A stretch of 64,000 bases of DNA from Culex pipiens pallens (GCF_016801865.2 NC_068938.1:52282493-52346492); one strand, 5' to 3'; shown: positions 18,742-30,357, numbered from the stretch's first letter. Made by a program: numbers and translations. The notes: generated by a model from the letters alone, not told the origin.

Positions 18742-19248
18742 ATGGCATCCCGCGAGTCCGGCCGGATCCGCGAGGCGGACAAGAAGCGCGTCCTGGACGA
18801 GGCCTCCCGCAAGCGGCGTGCCCGCAAAGCCCTGGAAGCGCTCGAGCAGGACAACTACCACGAGGATCCGCACGCCGATCTGGTCATGTCGAAGAAAATC
18901 CCCAAGTTCCAAGACAACCTGGACACGACCGGCGGTGCGGGTGGATCCGGCGGCGCCGGCACTTCCAACCAGAAGAAGAAAGCAAAGCGCAGCAAGGGCG
19001 CCGACTACTACCGGGCCAAGTACAGGAAAAACTTCCCCCAGCTGCTGGAGGAGGACAAGGTGCAGCACCCGGACGGACCGAACTACTTCACGGCGAGTGC
19101 GGCGCCTTCGCGGTTTCCCGAGCGGCACTTTTGCGCCGTGTGTGGATTTCCGTCCAGTTACACGTGCACGGCGTGCGGGACGAGGTATTGTTGTGTGCGC
19201 TGCTTGAAGACTCACCAGGACACGCGCTGCCTCAAGTGGACCGCCTGA
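18742..19248 (+). CDS. ZNHIT1: Zinc finger HIT domain-containing protein 1 (SRCAP/SWR1 subunit)
   Basis: Conserved subunit of the SRCAP/SWR1 (in flies Domino/Tip60) chromatin remodeller that deposits H2A.Z; yeast homologue Vps71/Swc6. Intronless ORF of 168 residues. The N-terminus is basic and helical (SGRIREADKKRVLDEASRKR, about 6-25), a Gly/Ala/Ser insert lies at about 63-75, a conserved KNFPQLLEED precedes the finger, and the zf-HIT at 131-163 has all ligands: C131, C134, C142, C145, C150, C154, H158, C163. It is slightly longer than human ZNHIT1 (154), mostly because of the Gly-rich insert. Only 60 bp, with no AATAAA, separate it from the GTF2H5 stop, so the two may share a transcript. 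Confidence 0.95.
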   Translation: MASRESGRIREADKKRVLDEASRKRRARKALEALEQDNYHEDPHADLVMSKKIPKFQDNLDTTGGAGGSGGAGTSNQKKKAKRSKGADYYRAKYRKNFPQLLEEDKVQHPDGPNYFTASAAPSRFPERHFCAVCGFPSSYTCTACGTRYCCVRCLKTHQDTRCLKWTA

Positions 19249-19269
19249 GTTTGTGTTTATTGTTTTGGA

Positions 19270-19275
19270 AATAAA
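19270..19275 (+). terminator. ZNHIT1 poly(A) signal
   Basis: AATAAA 22 bases after the stop, followed by a T/G-rich stretch. It may also serve GTF2H5 if transcripts are shared, because no signal was seen between the two genes. Confidence 0.75.
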
Positions 19276-19344
19276 AGGATGCCTTTTGACAAAGGACTTT
19301 GTCTTAAAGCTCTATCTGCGGTGTCAATGCAAAATTTTTCGAAA

Positions 19345-19610
19345 ATGTAGCGTTACCGTCGCAAGCCCTCGGCGTAACATTCTGTTTCTGTTGCGTAGAT
19401 GCCGTGAAAACTATTTAAGCTAAAAGTTAGCCTCTGGAGGATTTAGTGTCCATCAGATTTTCATCAAAGACGGACCTTACGTTGGGAATTTTATTGCTCA
19501 CACACACACACGCAGGTGGTGCACGAACTTGAGAGGAGGTCCAAGAAGTTATTGACGGTAGCCAGAACGGTCACCGGAATACCGAAATTATTGGGAACAA
19601 TTTGGTAGGA
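19345..19610 (+). repeat. Array head sequence, copy a
   Basis: Single-copy-type lead-in to the first array: ACTATTTAAGCTAA, then TTTTATTGCTCACACACACA, then GACGGTCACCGGA just before the first unit. Diverged copies lie at about 27108-27345 (inverted) and 27420-27660 (direct), each again directly bordering an array. Confidence 0.7.
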
Positions 19611-22600
19611 TATCGGTCACACCCGGAGTGGCCAGTGCCCTGTGGGAAGGTTCTACCGGGAGGACATTTACGGAACCATACAAATTTGGGCAATATGGGT
19701 ATCAAAATTCATGGTTTTTGATACTGGTAATGAAAATGACCATTTTGGCAGGATTGGCCACACCCGGAGTGGCCATTGCCCTGAGGGAAGGTTCTACCGG
19801 GAGGACATTTACGGAACCATACAAATTTGGGCAATATGGGTATCAAAATTCATGGTTTTTGATACTGGTAATGAAAATGACCATTTTGGCAGGATTGGCC
19901 ACACCCGGAGTGGCCATTGCCCTGAGGGAAGGTTCTACCGGGAGGACATTTACGGAACCATACAAATTTGGGCAATATGGGTATCAAAATTCATGGTTTT
20001 TGAAACTGATAATGAAAATGACCATTTTGGCAGGATTGGCCACACCCGGAGTGGCCATTGCCCTGAGGGAAGGTTCTACCGGGAGGACATTTACGGAACC
20101 ATACAAATTTGGGCAATATGGGTATCAAAATTCATGGTTTTTGATACTGGTAATGAAAATGACCATTTTGGCAGGATTGGCCACACCCGGAGTGGCCATT
20201 GCCCTGAGGGAAGGTTCTACCGGGAGGACATTTACGGAACCATACAAATTTGGGCAATATGGGTATCAAAATTCATGGTTTTTGATACTGGTGATGAAAA
20301 TGGCCATTTTGGCAGGATTGGCCACACCCGGAGTGGCCAGTGCCCTGAGGGAAGGTTCTACCAGGAGGACATTTACGGAACCATACGACTTGGGGCAATA
20401 TGCGTATCAAAATTCATGGTTTTTGATACTGGTAATGAAAATGACCATTTTGGCAGGATTGGCCACACCCGGAGTGGCCATTGCCCTGAGGGAAGGTTCT
20501 ACCGGGAGGACATTTACGGAACCATACAAATTTGGGCAATATGGGTACCGTCAGTGGGGGTGACTATGGGTCAAAAAACGAAACACCTCTCGAAATTTCT
20601 TAATAACAAAAACAATTTAAATAACATCGAAAATCTTTTAACGTAGATTTGTTCTTAGATAGTTTACTAACATTTTCCCAAAATATGGTCGATTTTGATG
20701 AACACTACCTTAAATGCCAATTGTTTGAAAATTGACCCAATCTCACCCCTTAGAGGGGGTGACATTGGGTCAAATGAAACTAAAATGATGCTGAAATACA
20801 AAGATATGGTAAAAACAAGTCATCCAACAGCGTTTCTTGTTCGAGGGAATCGTATTGACACGCTACAATGTTTGAAGTGGAGATTTTCAAACACTTGGGT
20901 AGTTTTCGAGCAATTCTAACAAAAATATTAGAAAAATGATTTTTCGAGAGGTCATTTTTGGCCAAAAACGTACCCCAACTTTAGACATCTGCCAAAATAA
21001 CAGGATATGTTCTAGGAACGATTTTTTTTCAGCGAAGTCATCTTAAGATGTCCCCTACACAACCCTTTTAACAGAATTCAGTTTCATTGAAAAGAATCTG
21101 AGAAATGGTAAAATCCGTAAAAAATCACTTTGACCCAATCTCACCCCCCAGACCCAATGTCACCCCCACTGACGGTATCAAAATTCATGGTTTTTGATAC
21201 TGGTAATGAAAATGACCATTTTGGCAGGATTGGCCACACCCGGAGTGACCATTGCCCTGAGGGAAGGTTCTACCGGGAGGACATTTACGGAACCATACAA
21301 ATTTGGGCAATATGGGTATCAAAATTCATGGTTTTTGATACTGGTAATGAAAATGACCATTTTGGCAGGATTGGCCACACCCGGAGTGGCCATTGCCCTG
21401 AGGGAAGGTTCTACCGGGAGGACATTTACGGAACCATACAAATTTGGGCAATATGGGTATCAAAATTCATGGTTTTTGATACTGGTAATGAAAATGACCA
21501 TTTTGGCAGGATTGGCCACACCCGGAGTGGCCATTGCCCTGAGGGAAGGTTCTAACGGGAGGACATTTACGGAACCATACAAATTTGGGCAATATGGGTA
21601 TCAAAATTCATGGTTTTTGATACTGGTAATGAAAATGGCCATTTTGGCAGGATAGGCCACAACCGGAGTGGCCATTGCCCTGAGGGAAGGTTCTACCGGG
21701 AGGACATTTACGGAACCATACAAATTTGGGCAATATGGGTATCAAAATTCATGGTTTTTGATACTGGTGATGGAAATGGCCATTTTGGCAGGATTGGCCA
21801 CACCCGGAGTGGCCAGTGCCCTGAGGGAAGGTTCTACCAGGAGGACATTTACGGAACCATACGACTTGGGGCAATATGCGTATCAAAATTCATGGTTTTT
21901 GATACTGGTGATGAAAATGGCCATTTTGGCAGGATTGGCCACACCCGGAGTGGCCATTGCCCTGAGGGAAGGTTCTACCGGGAGGACATTTACGGAACCA
22001 TACAAATTTGGGCAATATGGGTATCAAAATTCATGGTTTTTGATACTGGTAATGAAAATGACCATTTTGGCAGGATTGGCCACACCCAGAGTGGCCATTG
22101 CCCTGAGGGAAGGTTCTACCGGGAGGACATTTACGGAACCATACAAATTTGGGCAATATGGGTATCAAAATTCATGGTTTTTGATACTGGTAATGAAAAT
22201 GGCCATTTTGGCAGGATAGGCCACACCCGGAGTGGCCATTGCCCTGAGGGAAGGTTCTACCGGGAGGACATTTACGGAACCATACAAATTTGGGCAATAT
22301 GGGTATCAAAAATTCATGGTTTTTGATACTGGTGATGAAAATGGCCATTTTGGCAGAATTGGCCACACCCGGAGTGGCCAGTGCCCTGAGGGAAGGTTCT
22401 ACCGGAAGGACATTTACGGAACCATACGACTTGTGGCAATATGCGTATCAAAATTCATGGTTTTTGATACTGGTGATGAAAATGGCCATTTTGGCAGGAT
22501 TGGCCACACCCGGAGTGGCCAGTGCCCTCGGGAAGGTTCTACCGGTGGGACATTAATCGAACCATACGACTTGGGGCAATATAGGTATCAAAATTCATGG

Positions 22601-23962
22601 TTTTTGAAACTGATAATGAAAATGGTCATTTTGACTGGATTGGCCACACCCGGAGTGGCCAGTGCCCTCGGGAAGGTTCTACCGGGGGGACATTAATCGA
22701 ACCATACGACTTGGGGCAATATGGGTATCAAAATTCATGGTTTTTGAAACTGATAATGAAATTGGCCATTTTGACTGGATTGGCCACACCCGGAGTGGCC
22801 AGTGCCCTCGGGAAGGTTCTACCGGGGGGACATTAATCGAACCATACGACTTGGGGCAATATAGGTATCAAAATTCATGGTTATTGAAACTGGTAATGAA
22901 AATGGGCATTTTGACAGGATTGAAGAAGGTTCTACCGGGGGGACATTAATCGAACCATACGACTTGGGGCAATATAGGTATCAAAATTCATGGTTTTTGA
23001 AACTGATAATGAAAATGGTCATTTTGACTGGATTGGCCACACCCGGAGTGGCCAGTGCCCTCGGGAAGGTTCTACCGGGGGGACATTAATCGAACCATAC
23101 GACTTGGGGCAATATAGGTATCAAAATTCATGGTTATTGAAACTGGTAATGAAAATGGGCATTTTGACTGGATTGGCCACACCCGGAGTGGCCAGTGCCC
23201 TCGGGAAGGTTCTACCGGGGGGACATTATTCGAACCATACGACTTGGGGCAATATGGGTATCAAAATTCATGGTTTTTGAAACTGGTAATGAAAATGGGC
23301 ATTTTGACAGGATTGGCCACACCCGGAGTGGCCAGTGCCCTCGGGAAGGTTCTACCGGGGGGACATTAATCGAACCATACGACTTGGGGCAATATAGGTA
23401 TCAAAATTCATGGTTATTGAAACTGGTAATGAAAATGGGCATTTTGACAGGATTGAAGAAGGTTCTACCGGGGGGACATTAATCGAACCATACGACTTGG
23501 GGCAATATAGGTATCAAAATTCATGGTTATTGAAACTGGTAATGAAAATGGGCATTTTGACAGGATTGAAGAAGGTTCTACCGGGGGGACATTAATCGAA
23601 CCATACGACTTGGGGCAATATAGGTATCAAAATTCATGGTTTTTGAAACTGATAATGAAAATGGTCATTTTGACTGGATTGGCCACACCCGGAGTGGCCA
23701 GTGCCCTCGGGAAGGTTCTACCGGGGGGACATTAATCGAACCATACGACTTGGGGCAATATAGGTATCAAAATTCATGGTTTTTGAAACTGGTAATGAAA
23801 ATGGCCATTTTGACTGGATTGACCACACCCGGAGTGGCCAGTGCCCTCGGGAAGGTTCTACCGGGGGGAAATTAATCGAACCATACGACTTGGGGCAATA
23901 TGGGTATCAAAATTCATGGCTTTTGAAACTTGTAATGAAAATGGCCATTTTGGGGCATTTTC
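19611..23962 (+). repeat. Tandem array 1: 141/140-bp units, plus orientation
   Basis: Roughly 26 units, each containing the dyad GGCCACACCCGGAGTGGCC, then GGAAGGTTCTACCGG, ACGGAACCATAC, GGGCAATATGGGTATCAAAA and TTCATGGTTTTTGA. Two homogenised subtypes occur: up to about 22500 the unit reads CCCTGAGGGAAGG with ACATTTACGG (141 bp); beyond that CCCTCGGGAAGG with ACATTAATCG (140 bp). Three units near 22920, 23452 and 23565 lack about 27 bp including the dyad (AGGATTGAAGAAGG). The 141-bp units contain no stop in two plus frames, producing spurious ORFs of over 300 codons. Interrupted at 20546-21177 by a transposon. Confidence 0.95.
20548..21175. mobile_element. TA-flanked MITE inserted in the tandem array (mariner-like)
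   Basis: A 628-bp insert with termini CCGTCAGTGGGGGTGAC and GTCACCCCCACTGACGG, flanked by TA on both sides (20546-20547, 21176-21177). Removing it with one TA restores an intact array unit (GGGTATCAAAATTC), so the empty site is known from neighbouring units. A TA duplication is typical of Tc1/mariner elements. An internal palindrome built on the same terminal words (GACCCAATCTCACCCC / GGGGGTGACATTGGGTC) lies at about 20736-20774. No transposase ORF; non-autonomous. Confidence 0.9.
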
Positions 23963-26900
23963 ATTAATGTCCCCACGGTAGAACCTTCCCGAGGGCACTG
24001 ACCACTCCAGGTGTGGCCACTCCGGTCAAAATGGCCATTTTCATTACCAGTTTAAAAAACCATGAATTTTGATACCCATATTGCCATAAGTCGTATGGTT
24101 CGATTAATGTCCCCACGGTAGAACCTTCCCGAGGGCACTGGCCACTCCGGGTGTGGCCAATCCAGTCAAAATGACCATTTTCATTATCAGTTTCAATAAC
24201 CATGAATTTTGATACCCATATTGCCCCAAGTCGTATGGTTCGAATAATGTCCCCCCGGTAGAACCTTCCCGAGGGCACTGGCCACTCCGGGTGTGGCCAA
24301 TCCAGTCAAAATGCCCATTTTCATTACCAGTTTCAATAACCATGAATTTTGATACCCATATTGCCCCAAGTCGTATGGTTCGATTAATGTCCCCCCGGTA
24401 GAACCTTCCCGAGGGCACTGGCCACTCCGGGTGTGGCCAATCCTGTCAAAATGCCCATTTTCATTACCAGTTTCAATAACCATGAATTTTGATACCCATA
24501 TTGCCCCAAGTCGTATGGTTCGAATAATGTCCCCCCGGTAGAACCTTCCCGAGGGCACTGGCCACTCCGGGTGTGGCCAATCCAGTCAAAATGCCCATTT
24601 TCATTACCAGTTTCAAAAACCATGAATTTTGATACCCATATTGCCCCAAGTCGTATGGTTCGATTAATGTCCCTCCGGTAGAACCTTCCCGAGGGCACTG
24701 GCTACTCCGGGTGTGGCCAATCCTGTCAAAATGCCCATTTTCATTACCAGTTTCAATAACCATGAATTTTGATACCCATATTGCCCCAAGTCGTATGGTT
24801 CGAATAATGTCCCCCCGGTAGAACCTTCCCGAGGGCACTGGCCACTCCGGGTGTGGCCAATCCAGTCAAAATGGCCATTTTCATTATCAGTTTCAATAAC
24901 CATGAATTTTGATACCCATATTGCCCCAAGTCGTATGGTTCGATTAATGTCCCCCCGGTAGAACCTTCCCGAGGGCACTGGCCACTCCGGGTGTGGCCAA
25001 TCCAGTCAAAATGGCCAATTTCATTATCAGTTTCAAAAACCATGAATTTTGATACCCATATTGCCCCAAGTCGTATGGTTCGATTAATGTCCCCCCGGTA
25101 GAACCTTCCCGAGGGCACTGGCCACTTCGGGTGTGGCCAATCCAGTCAAAATGGCCAATTTCATTATCAGTTTCAAAAACCATGAATTTTGATACCTATA
25201 TTGCCCCAAGTCGTATGGTTCGATTAATGTCCCCCCGGTAGAACCTTCCCGAGGGCACTGGCCACTCCGGGTGTGGCCAATCCAGTCAAAATGCCCATTT
25301 TCATTACCAGTTTCAATAACCATGAATTTTGATACCCATATTGCCCCAAGTCGTATGGTTCGATTAATGTCCCCCCCGGTAGAACCTTCCCGAGGGCACT
25401 GGCCACTCCGGGTGAGGCCAATCCAGTCAAAATGGCCAATTTCATTATCAGTTTCAAAAACCATGAATTTTGATACCCATATTGCCCCAAGTTGTATGGT
25501 TCGATTAATGTCCCCCCGGTAGAACCTTCCCGAGGGCACTCGCCACTTCGGGTGTGGCCAATCCAGTCAAAATGGCCAATTTCATTATCAGTTTCAAAAA
25601 CCATGAATTTTGATACCCATATTGCCCCAAGTCGTATGGTTCGAATAATGTCCCCCCGGTAGAACCTTCCCGAGGGCACTGGCCACTCCGGGTGTGGCCA
25701 ATCCAGTCAAAATGCCCATTTTCATTACCAGTTTCAAAAACCATGAATTTTGATACCCATATTGCCCCAAGTCGTATGGTTCGATTAATGTCCCCCCGGT
25801 AGAACCTTCCCGAGGGCACTGGCCACTCCGGGTGTGGCCAATCCAGTCAAAATGGCCAATTTCATTATCAGTTTCAAAAACCATGAATTTTGATACCCAT
25901 ATTGCCCCAAGTCGTATGGTTCGATTAATGCCCCCCCGGTAGAACCTTCCCGAGGGCACTGGCCACTTCGGGTGTGGCCAATCCAGTCAAAATGGCCAAT
26001 TTCATTATCAGTTTCAAAAACCATGAATTTTGATACCCATATTGCCCCAAGTCGTATGGTTCGAATAATGTCCCCCCGGTAGAACCTTCCCGAGGGCACT
26101 GGCCACTCCGGGTGTGGCCAATCCAGTCAAAATGCCCATTTTCATTACCAGTTTCAAAAACCATGAATTTTGATACCCATATTGCCCCAAGTCGTATGGT
26201 TCGATTAATGTCCCCCCGGTAGAACCTTCCCGAGGGCACTGGCCACTCCGGGTGTGGCCAATCCAGTCAAAATGCCCATTTTCATTACCAGTTTCAAAAA
26301 CCATGAATTTTGATACCCATATTGCCCCAAGTCGTATGGTTCGATTAATGTCCCTCCGGTAGAACCTTCCCGAGGGCACTGGCTACTCCGGGTGTGGCCA
26401 ATCCTGTCAAAATGCCCATTTTCATTACCAGTTTCAATAACCATGAATTTTGATACCCATATTGCCCCAAGTCGTATGGTTCGAATAATGTCCCCCCGGT
26501 AGAACCTTCCCGAGGGCACTGGCCACTCCGGGTGTGGCCAATCCAGTCAAAATGGCCAATTTCATTATCAGTTTCAAAAACCATGAATTTTGATACCCAT
26601 ATTGCCCCAAGTCGTATGGTTCGATTAATGCCCCCCCGGTAGAACCTTCCCGAGGGCACTGGCCACTCCGGGTGTGGCCAATCCAGTCAAAATGGCCAAT
26701 TTCATTATCAGTTTCAAAAACCATGAATTTTGATACCTATATTGCCCCAAGTCGTATGGTTCGATTAATGTCCCCCCGGTAGAACCTTCCCGAGGGCACT
26801 GGCCACTCCGGGTGTGGCCAATCCAGTCAAAATGCCCATTTTCATTATCAGTTTCAAAAACCATGAATTTTGATACCCATATTGCCCCAAGTCGTATGGT

Positions 26901-27107
26901 TCGATTAATGCCCCCCCGGTAGAACCTTCCCGAGGGCACTGGCCACTCCGGGTGTGGCCAATCCAGTCAAAATGCCCATTTTCATTACCAGTTTCAATAA
27001 CCATGAATTTTGATACCCATATTGCCCCAAGTCGTATGGTTCGATTAATGTCCCCCCGGTAGAACCTTCCCGAGGGCACTGGCCACTCCGGGTGTGGCCA
27101 ATATCCT
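23963..27107 (-). repeat. Tandem array 2: 140-bp units, minus orientation
   Basis: About 22 units of the CCCTCGGGAAGG subtype in reverse orientation, meeting array 1 tail to tail near 23963. Variant marks recur at regular multiples: CACTTCGGGTGTGG at about 25122, 25543 and 25963 (420-bp period, three units), and CGAATAATG at about 24241, 24521 and 24801 (280 bp, two units). This is a higher-order repeat structure. Stop-poor minus frames are by-products. Confidence 0.95.
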
Positions 27108-27664
27108 ATAAATGTGGTCCCAAGCCCATTGCCCCAAATCATTCTGGTCCGGTGAACGTCCTTACAATCTTCATAAGAACAGAATTCCTTCCAATTTAGT
27201 GCACAAACTGTGTCTTTCAATGTGTGCGTGTGTGTGTGTGTGTGAGCAATAAAATTACCACCGTGGATCCGTCTTTGACGAAACCTCGTAAGGTACTGAA
27301 ATTTTCTGAGGCTATCTGTTAGCTTAAATAGTTCGCATGAAATGTGGCAACATGGTGCAAATTTAGCATCCTCTCCTGTTTTCGTGGTACTGTCACGCGA
27401 GAATGTTGCACCACTGTTGCCACATTTCATGCGAACTATTTAAGCTAACAGATAGCCTCAGAAAAATTCAGTGCCTTACGAGGTTTCGACAAAAGCGGAT
27501 CCACGGTGGTAATTTTATTGCTCACACACACACACACGCACACATTGAAAGACACAGTTTGTGCACTAAATTGGGAGGAATTCTGTTCTTATGAAGATTG
27601 TAAGGACGGTCACCGGACCAGAATGATTTGGGGCAATGGGCTTGGGACCACATTTATAGGATAT
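27108..27664. repeat. Head-to-head palindrome joining arrays 2 and 3
   Basis: Two inverted copies of the head (about 27108-27345 and 27420-27664) flank a central spacer of roughly 60-70 bp. Both arms contain a CA/GT microsatellite next to AATTTTATTGCTCAC, the run AGACACAGTTTGTGCAC, and a GACGGTCACCGGAC-type block. Arms differ at a few points (one arm has TCTTTGACGAAACC where the other has GTTTCGACAAAAGC), so this is not a perfect mirror and less likely to be a simple assembly join. Confidence 0.8.
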
Positions 27665-29345
27665 TGGCCACACCCGGAGTGGCCAGTGCCCTCGGGAAGG
27701 TTCTACCGGGGGACATTAATCGAACCATACGACTTGGGGCAATATGGGTATCAAAATTCATGGTTTTTGAAACTGGTAATGAAAATGGCCATTTTGACTG
27801 GATTGGCCACACCTGGAGTGGCCAGTGCCCTCGGGAAGGTTCTACCGGGGGGCATTAATCGTACCATACGACTTGGGGCAATATGGGTATCAAAATTCAT
27901 GGTTTTTGAAACTGATAATGAAAATGGCCATTTTGACTGGATTGGCCACACCCGGAGTGGCCAGTGCCCTCGGGAAGGTTCTACCGGGGGGCATTAATCG
28001 TACCATACGACTTGGGGCAATATGGGTATCAAAATTCATGGTTTTTGAAACTGGTAATGAAAATGGCCATTTTGACCGGATTGGCCACACCCGGAGTGGC
28101 CAGTGCCCTCGGGAAGGTTCTACCGGGGGACATTAATCGAACCATACGACTTGGGGCAATATGGGTATCAAAATTCATGGTTTTTGAAACTGGTAATGAA
28201 AATGGCCATTTTGACTGGATTGGCCACACCTGGAGTGGCCAGTGCCCTCGGGAAGGTTCTACCGGGGGGCATTAATCGTACCATACGACTTGGGGCAATA
28301 TGGGTATCAAAATTCATGGTTTTTGAAACTGATAATGAAAATGGCCATTTTGACTGGATTGGCCACACCCGGAGTGGCCAGTGCCCTCGGGAAGGTTCTA
28401 CCGGGGGGCATTAATCGTACCATACGACTTGGGGCAATATGGGTATCAAAATTCATGGTTTTTTAAACTGGTAATGAAAATGGCCATTTTGACTGGATTG
28501 GCCACACCCGGAGTGGCCAGTGCCCTCGGGAAGGTTCTACCGGGGGGCATTAATCGTACCATACGACTTGGGGCAATATGGGTATCAAAATTCATGGTTT
28601 TTGAAACTGATAATGAAAATGGCCATTTTGACTGGATTGGCCACACCTGGAGTGGCCAGTGCCCTCGGGAAGGTTCTACCGGGGGGCATTAATCGTACCA
28701 TACGACTTGGGGCAATATGGGTATCAAAATTCATGGTTTTTGAAACTGATAATGAAAATGGCCATTTTGACTGGATTGGCCACACCCGGAGTGGCCAGTG
28801 CCCTCGGGAAGGTTCTACCGTGGGGACATTAATCGAACCATACGACTTAGGGCAATATGGGTATCAAAATTCATGGTTTTTTAAACTGGTAATGAAAATG
28901 GCCATTTTGACTGGATTGGCCACACCCGGAGTGGCCAGTGCCCTCGGGAAGGTTCTACCGGGGGGCATTAATCGTACCATACGACTTGGGGCAATATGGG
29001 TATCAAAATTCATGGTTTTTGAAACTGATAATGAAAATGGCCATTTTGACTGGATTGGCCACACCTGGAGTGGCCAGTGCCCTCGGGAAGGTTCTACCGG
29101 GGGGCATTAATCGAACCATACGACTTAGGGCAATATGGGTATCAAAATTCATGGTTTTTTAAACTGGTAATGAAAATGGCCATTTTGACTGGATTGGCCA
29201 CACCCGGAGTGGCCAGTGCCCTCGGGAAGGTTCTACCGTGGGGACATTAATCGAACCATACGACTTGGGGCAATATGGGTACCAAAATTCATGGTTTTTG
29301 ATACTGGACATGAAAATTACCATTTTGATTGGACATTTTCCGAAC
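27665..29345 (+). repeat. Tandem array 3: 139/140-bp units, plus orientation
   Basis: About 12 units of the CCCTCGGGAAGG subtype. Most have lost one base (CCGGGGGGCATTAATCG), giving a 139-bp period. The array ends with a degenerate unit (GGACATTTTCCGAACCATAC) and then unrelated AT-rich DNA. Confidence 0.93.
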
Positions 29346-29399
29346 CATACTTGTTTTGGCAATTTATTTCCACAGAGGTGCCAAAGATTGAAAACATTT

Positions 29400-29655
29400 T
29401 ATAGGAATAAATTATTTAGGATTAAATACATAGGCAATGTTTTAAAAATATAAAATAAAATAGAATATTTTTTAGGAGTTTTGTACAAAGTTCTTTGTCA
29501 TATTGGTCATGTAGAACATAACCACCTGCACCTTTTTTGTAAACAAACTTGCCTTGTCTTGTGTTTTTGTTGATCAGCTGTTTTGAAAGTATCCTTTGAA
29601 CTGTACAAATGTTTTAGCAAACAAGTTTGCTACAAAAATTCAAACTGTCAAAACA
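29400..29655. other. AT-rich DNA with a small imperfect hairpin
   Basis: GTAAACAAACTTGCC and GATCAGCTGTTTTGA (about 29538-29586) recur inverted as CAAACAAGTTTGC and TGTCAAAACAGCTC (about 29618-29657). Possibly a degraded MITE. Nothing else seen. Confidence 0.4.
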
Positions 29656-29659
29656 GCTC

Positions 29660-29830
29660 CCCAGTCAACTCAATCGGAATTCTGAAACGGAATTCAATTC
29701 GAATCGTTTACGTATTCCGTTTCAAACGCAACAACCGGTACGTACACGGAATCGGTTGTTGCGTTTGAAACGGAGTACATAAACGAATCGGATTAAATTC
29801 CGTTTCAGAATTCCGATTGAGTCGACTGGG
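29660..29830. mobile_element. Hairpin MITE, CCCAGTCAACTCAATCGGAA ends, copy 1
   Basis: Inverted arms of about 80 bp run from CCCAGTCAACTCAATCGG to the mirrored CCGATTGAGTCGACTGGG, with the loop near CCGGTACGTACACGG. Almost the whole element is arm. A second family member is at 30064-30357. Confidence 0.85.
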
Positions 29831-30063
29831 TTATCTCATAAATTTTGTAATCGAAAACCATAAAAATAACCGATTGATGTTTTTTGAATACTTGGTGAAG
29901 TTAATTATTTAGCACACACAATTTTTCAGAAAATTGAATTCGATTTCATTTTTATTTTCAATTCAAAAATCAAAGCACGATTTTGATGTAAACAAACACT
30001 CAACGACAATCACACCAATTTGAGTTGTGGCGCGCGGTCAGACACGAAAACTGCGCACATCTC

Positions 30064-30357
30064 CCCAGTTAACTCAATCCGAATTCTGAAACGGAATCTA
30101 ATTAGAATCGTATCGAGAAATTAAAAAGAGAGATGTGAGCCGGTAACATGGAGTTAAACTGTCGCAACTGTCATGGTAAACTTCACAGAAGCTTGACAGA
30201 AAGTTTAACTCCTTGTTGCACTTTTAATTTCTCGATACAAATTCCGTTTCAAACGCAACAACCGGTTCCGTGTTCGAACCGGTTGTTGCGTTTGAAACGG
30301 AATTTGTATTCGATTCTAATTAGATTCTGTTTCAGAATTCGGATTGATTTGACTGGG
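30064..30357. mobile_element. Hairpin MITE, copy 2, interrupted by a nested MITE
   Basis: Same family as 29660-29830: starts CCCAGTTAACTCAATCCG, ends ATTGATTTGACTGGG, with an arm containing CGTTTCAAACGCAACAACCGG. The left arm is split by the insertion at 30111-30237, which the right arm lacks. Confidence 0.85.
30111..30237. mobile_element. Nested TA-flanked mini-element
   Basis: A 127-bp span bounded by TATCGAGAAATTAAAA and TTTTAATTTCTCGATA, inserted in the left arm of the surrounding MITE; TA at both edges is consistent with a TA duplication. A second inverted pair inside (GGAGTTAAACTGTC / GACAGAAAGTTTAACTCC) makes it almost fully self-complementary. Confidence 0.75.

Noticed and set aside
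19642..20646. Long ORFs (100-334 codons) throughout 19.6-29.3 kb on both strands
   Set aside because: They arise from tandem units that lack stops and appear in several frames at once. No start context, signal or domain supports translation.
23963..27107. Array 2 as a CRISPR-like repeat/spacer array
   Set aside because: Units are near-identical along their whole 140 bp with no variable spacers, and the genome is eukaryotic.
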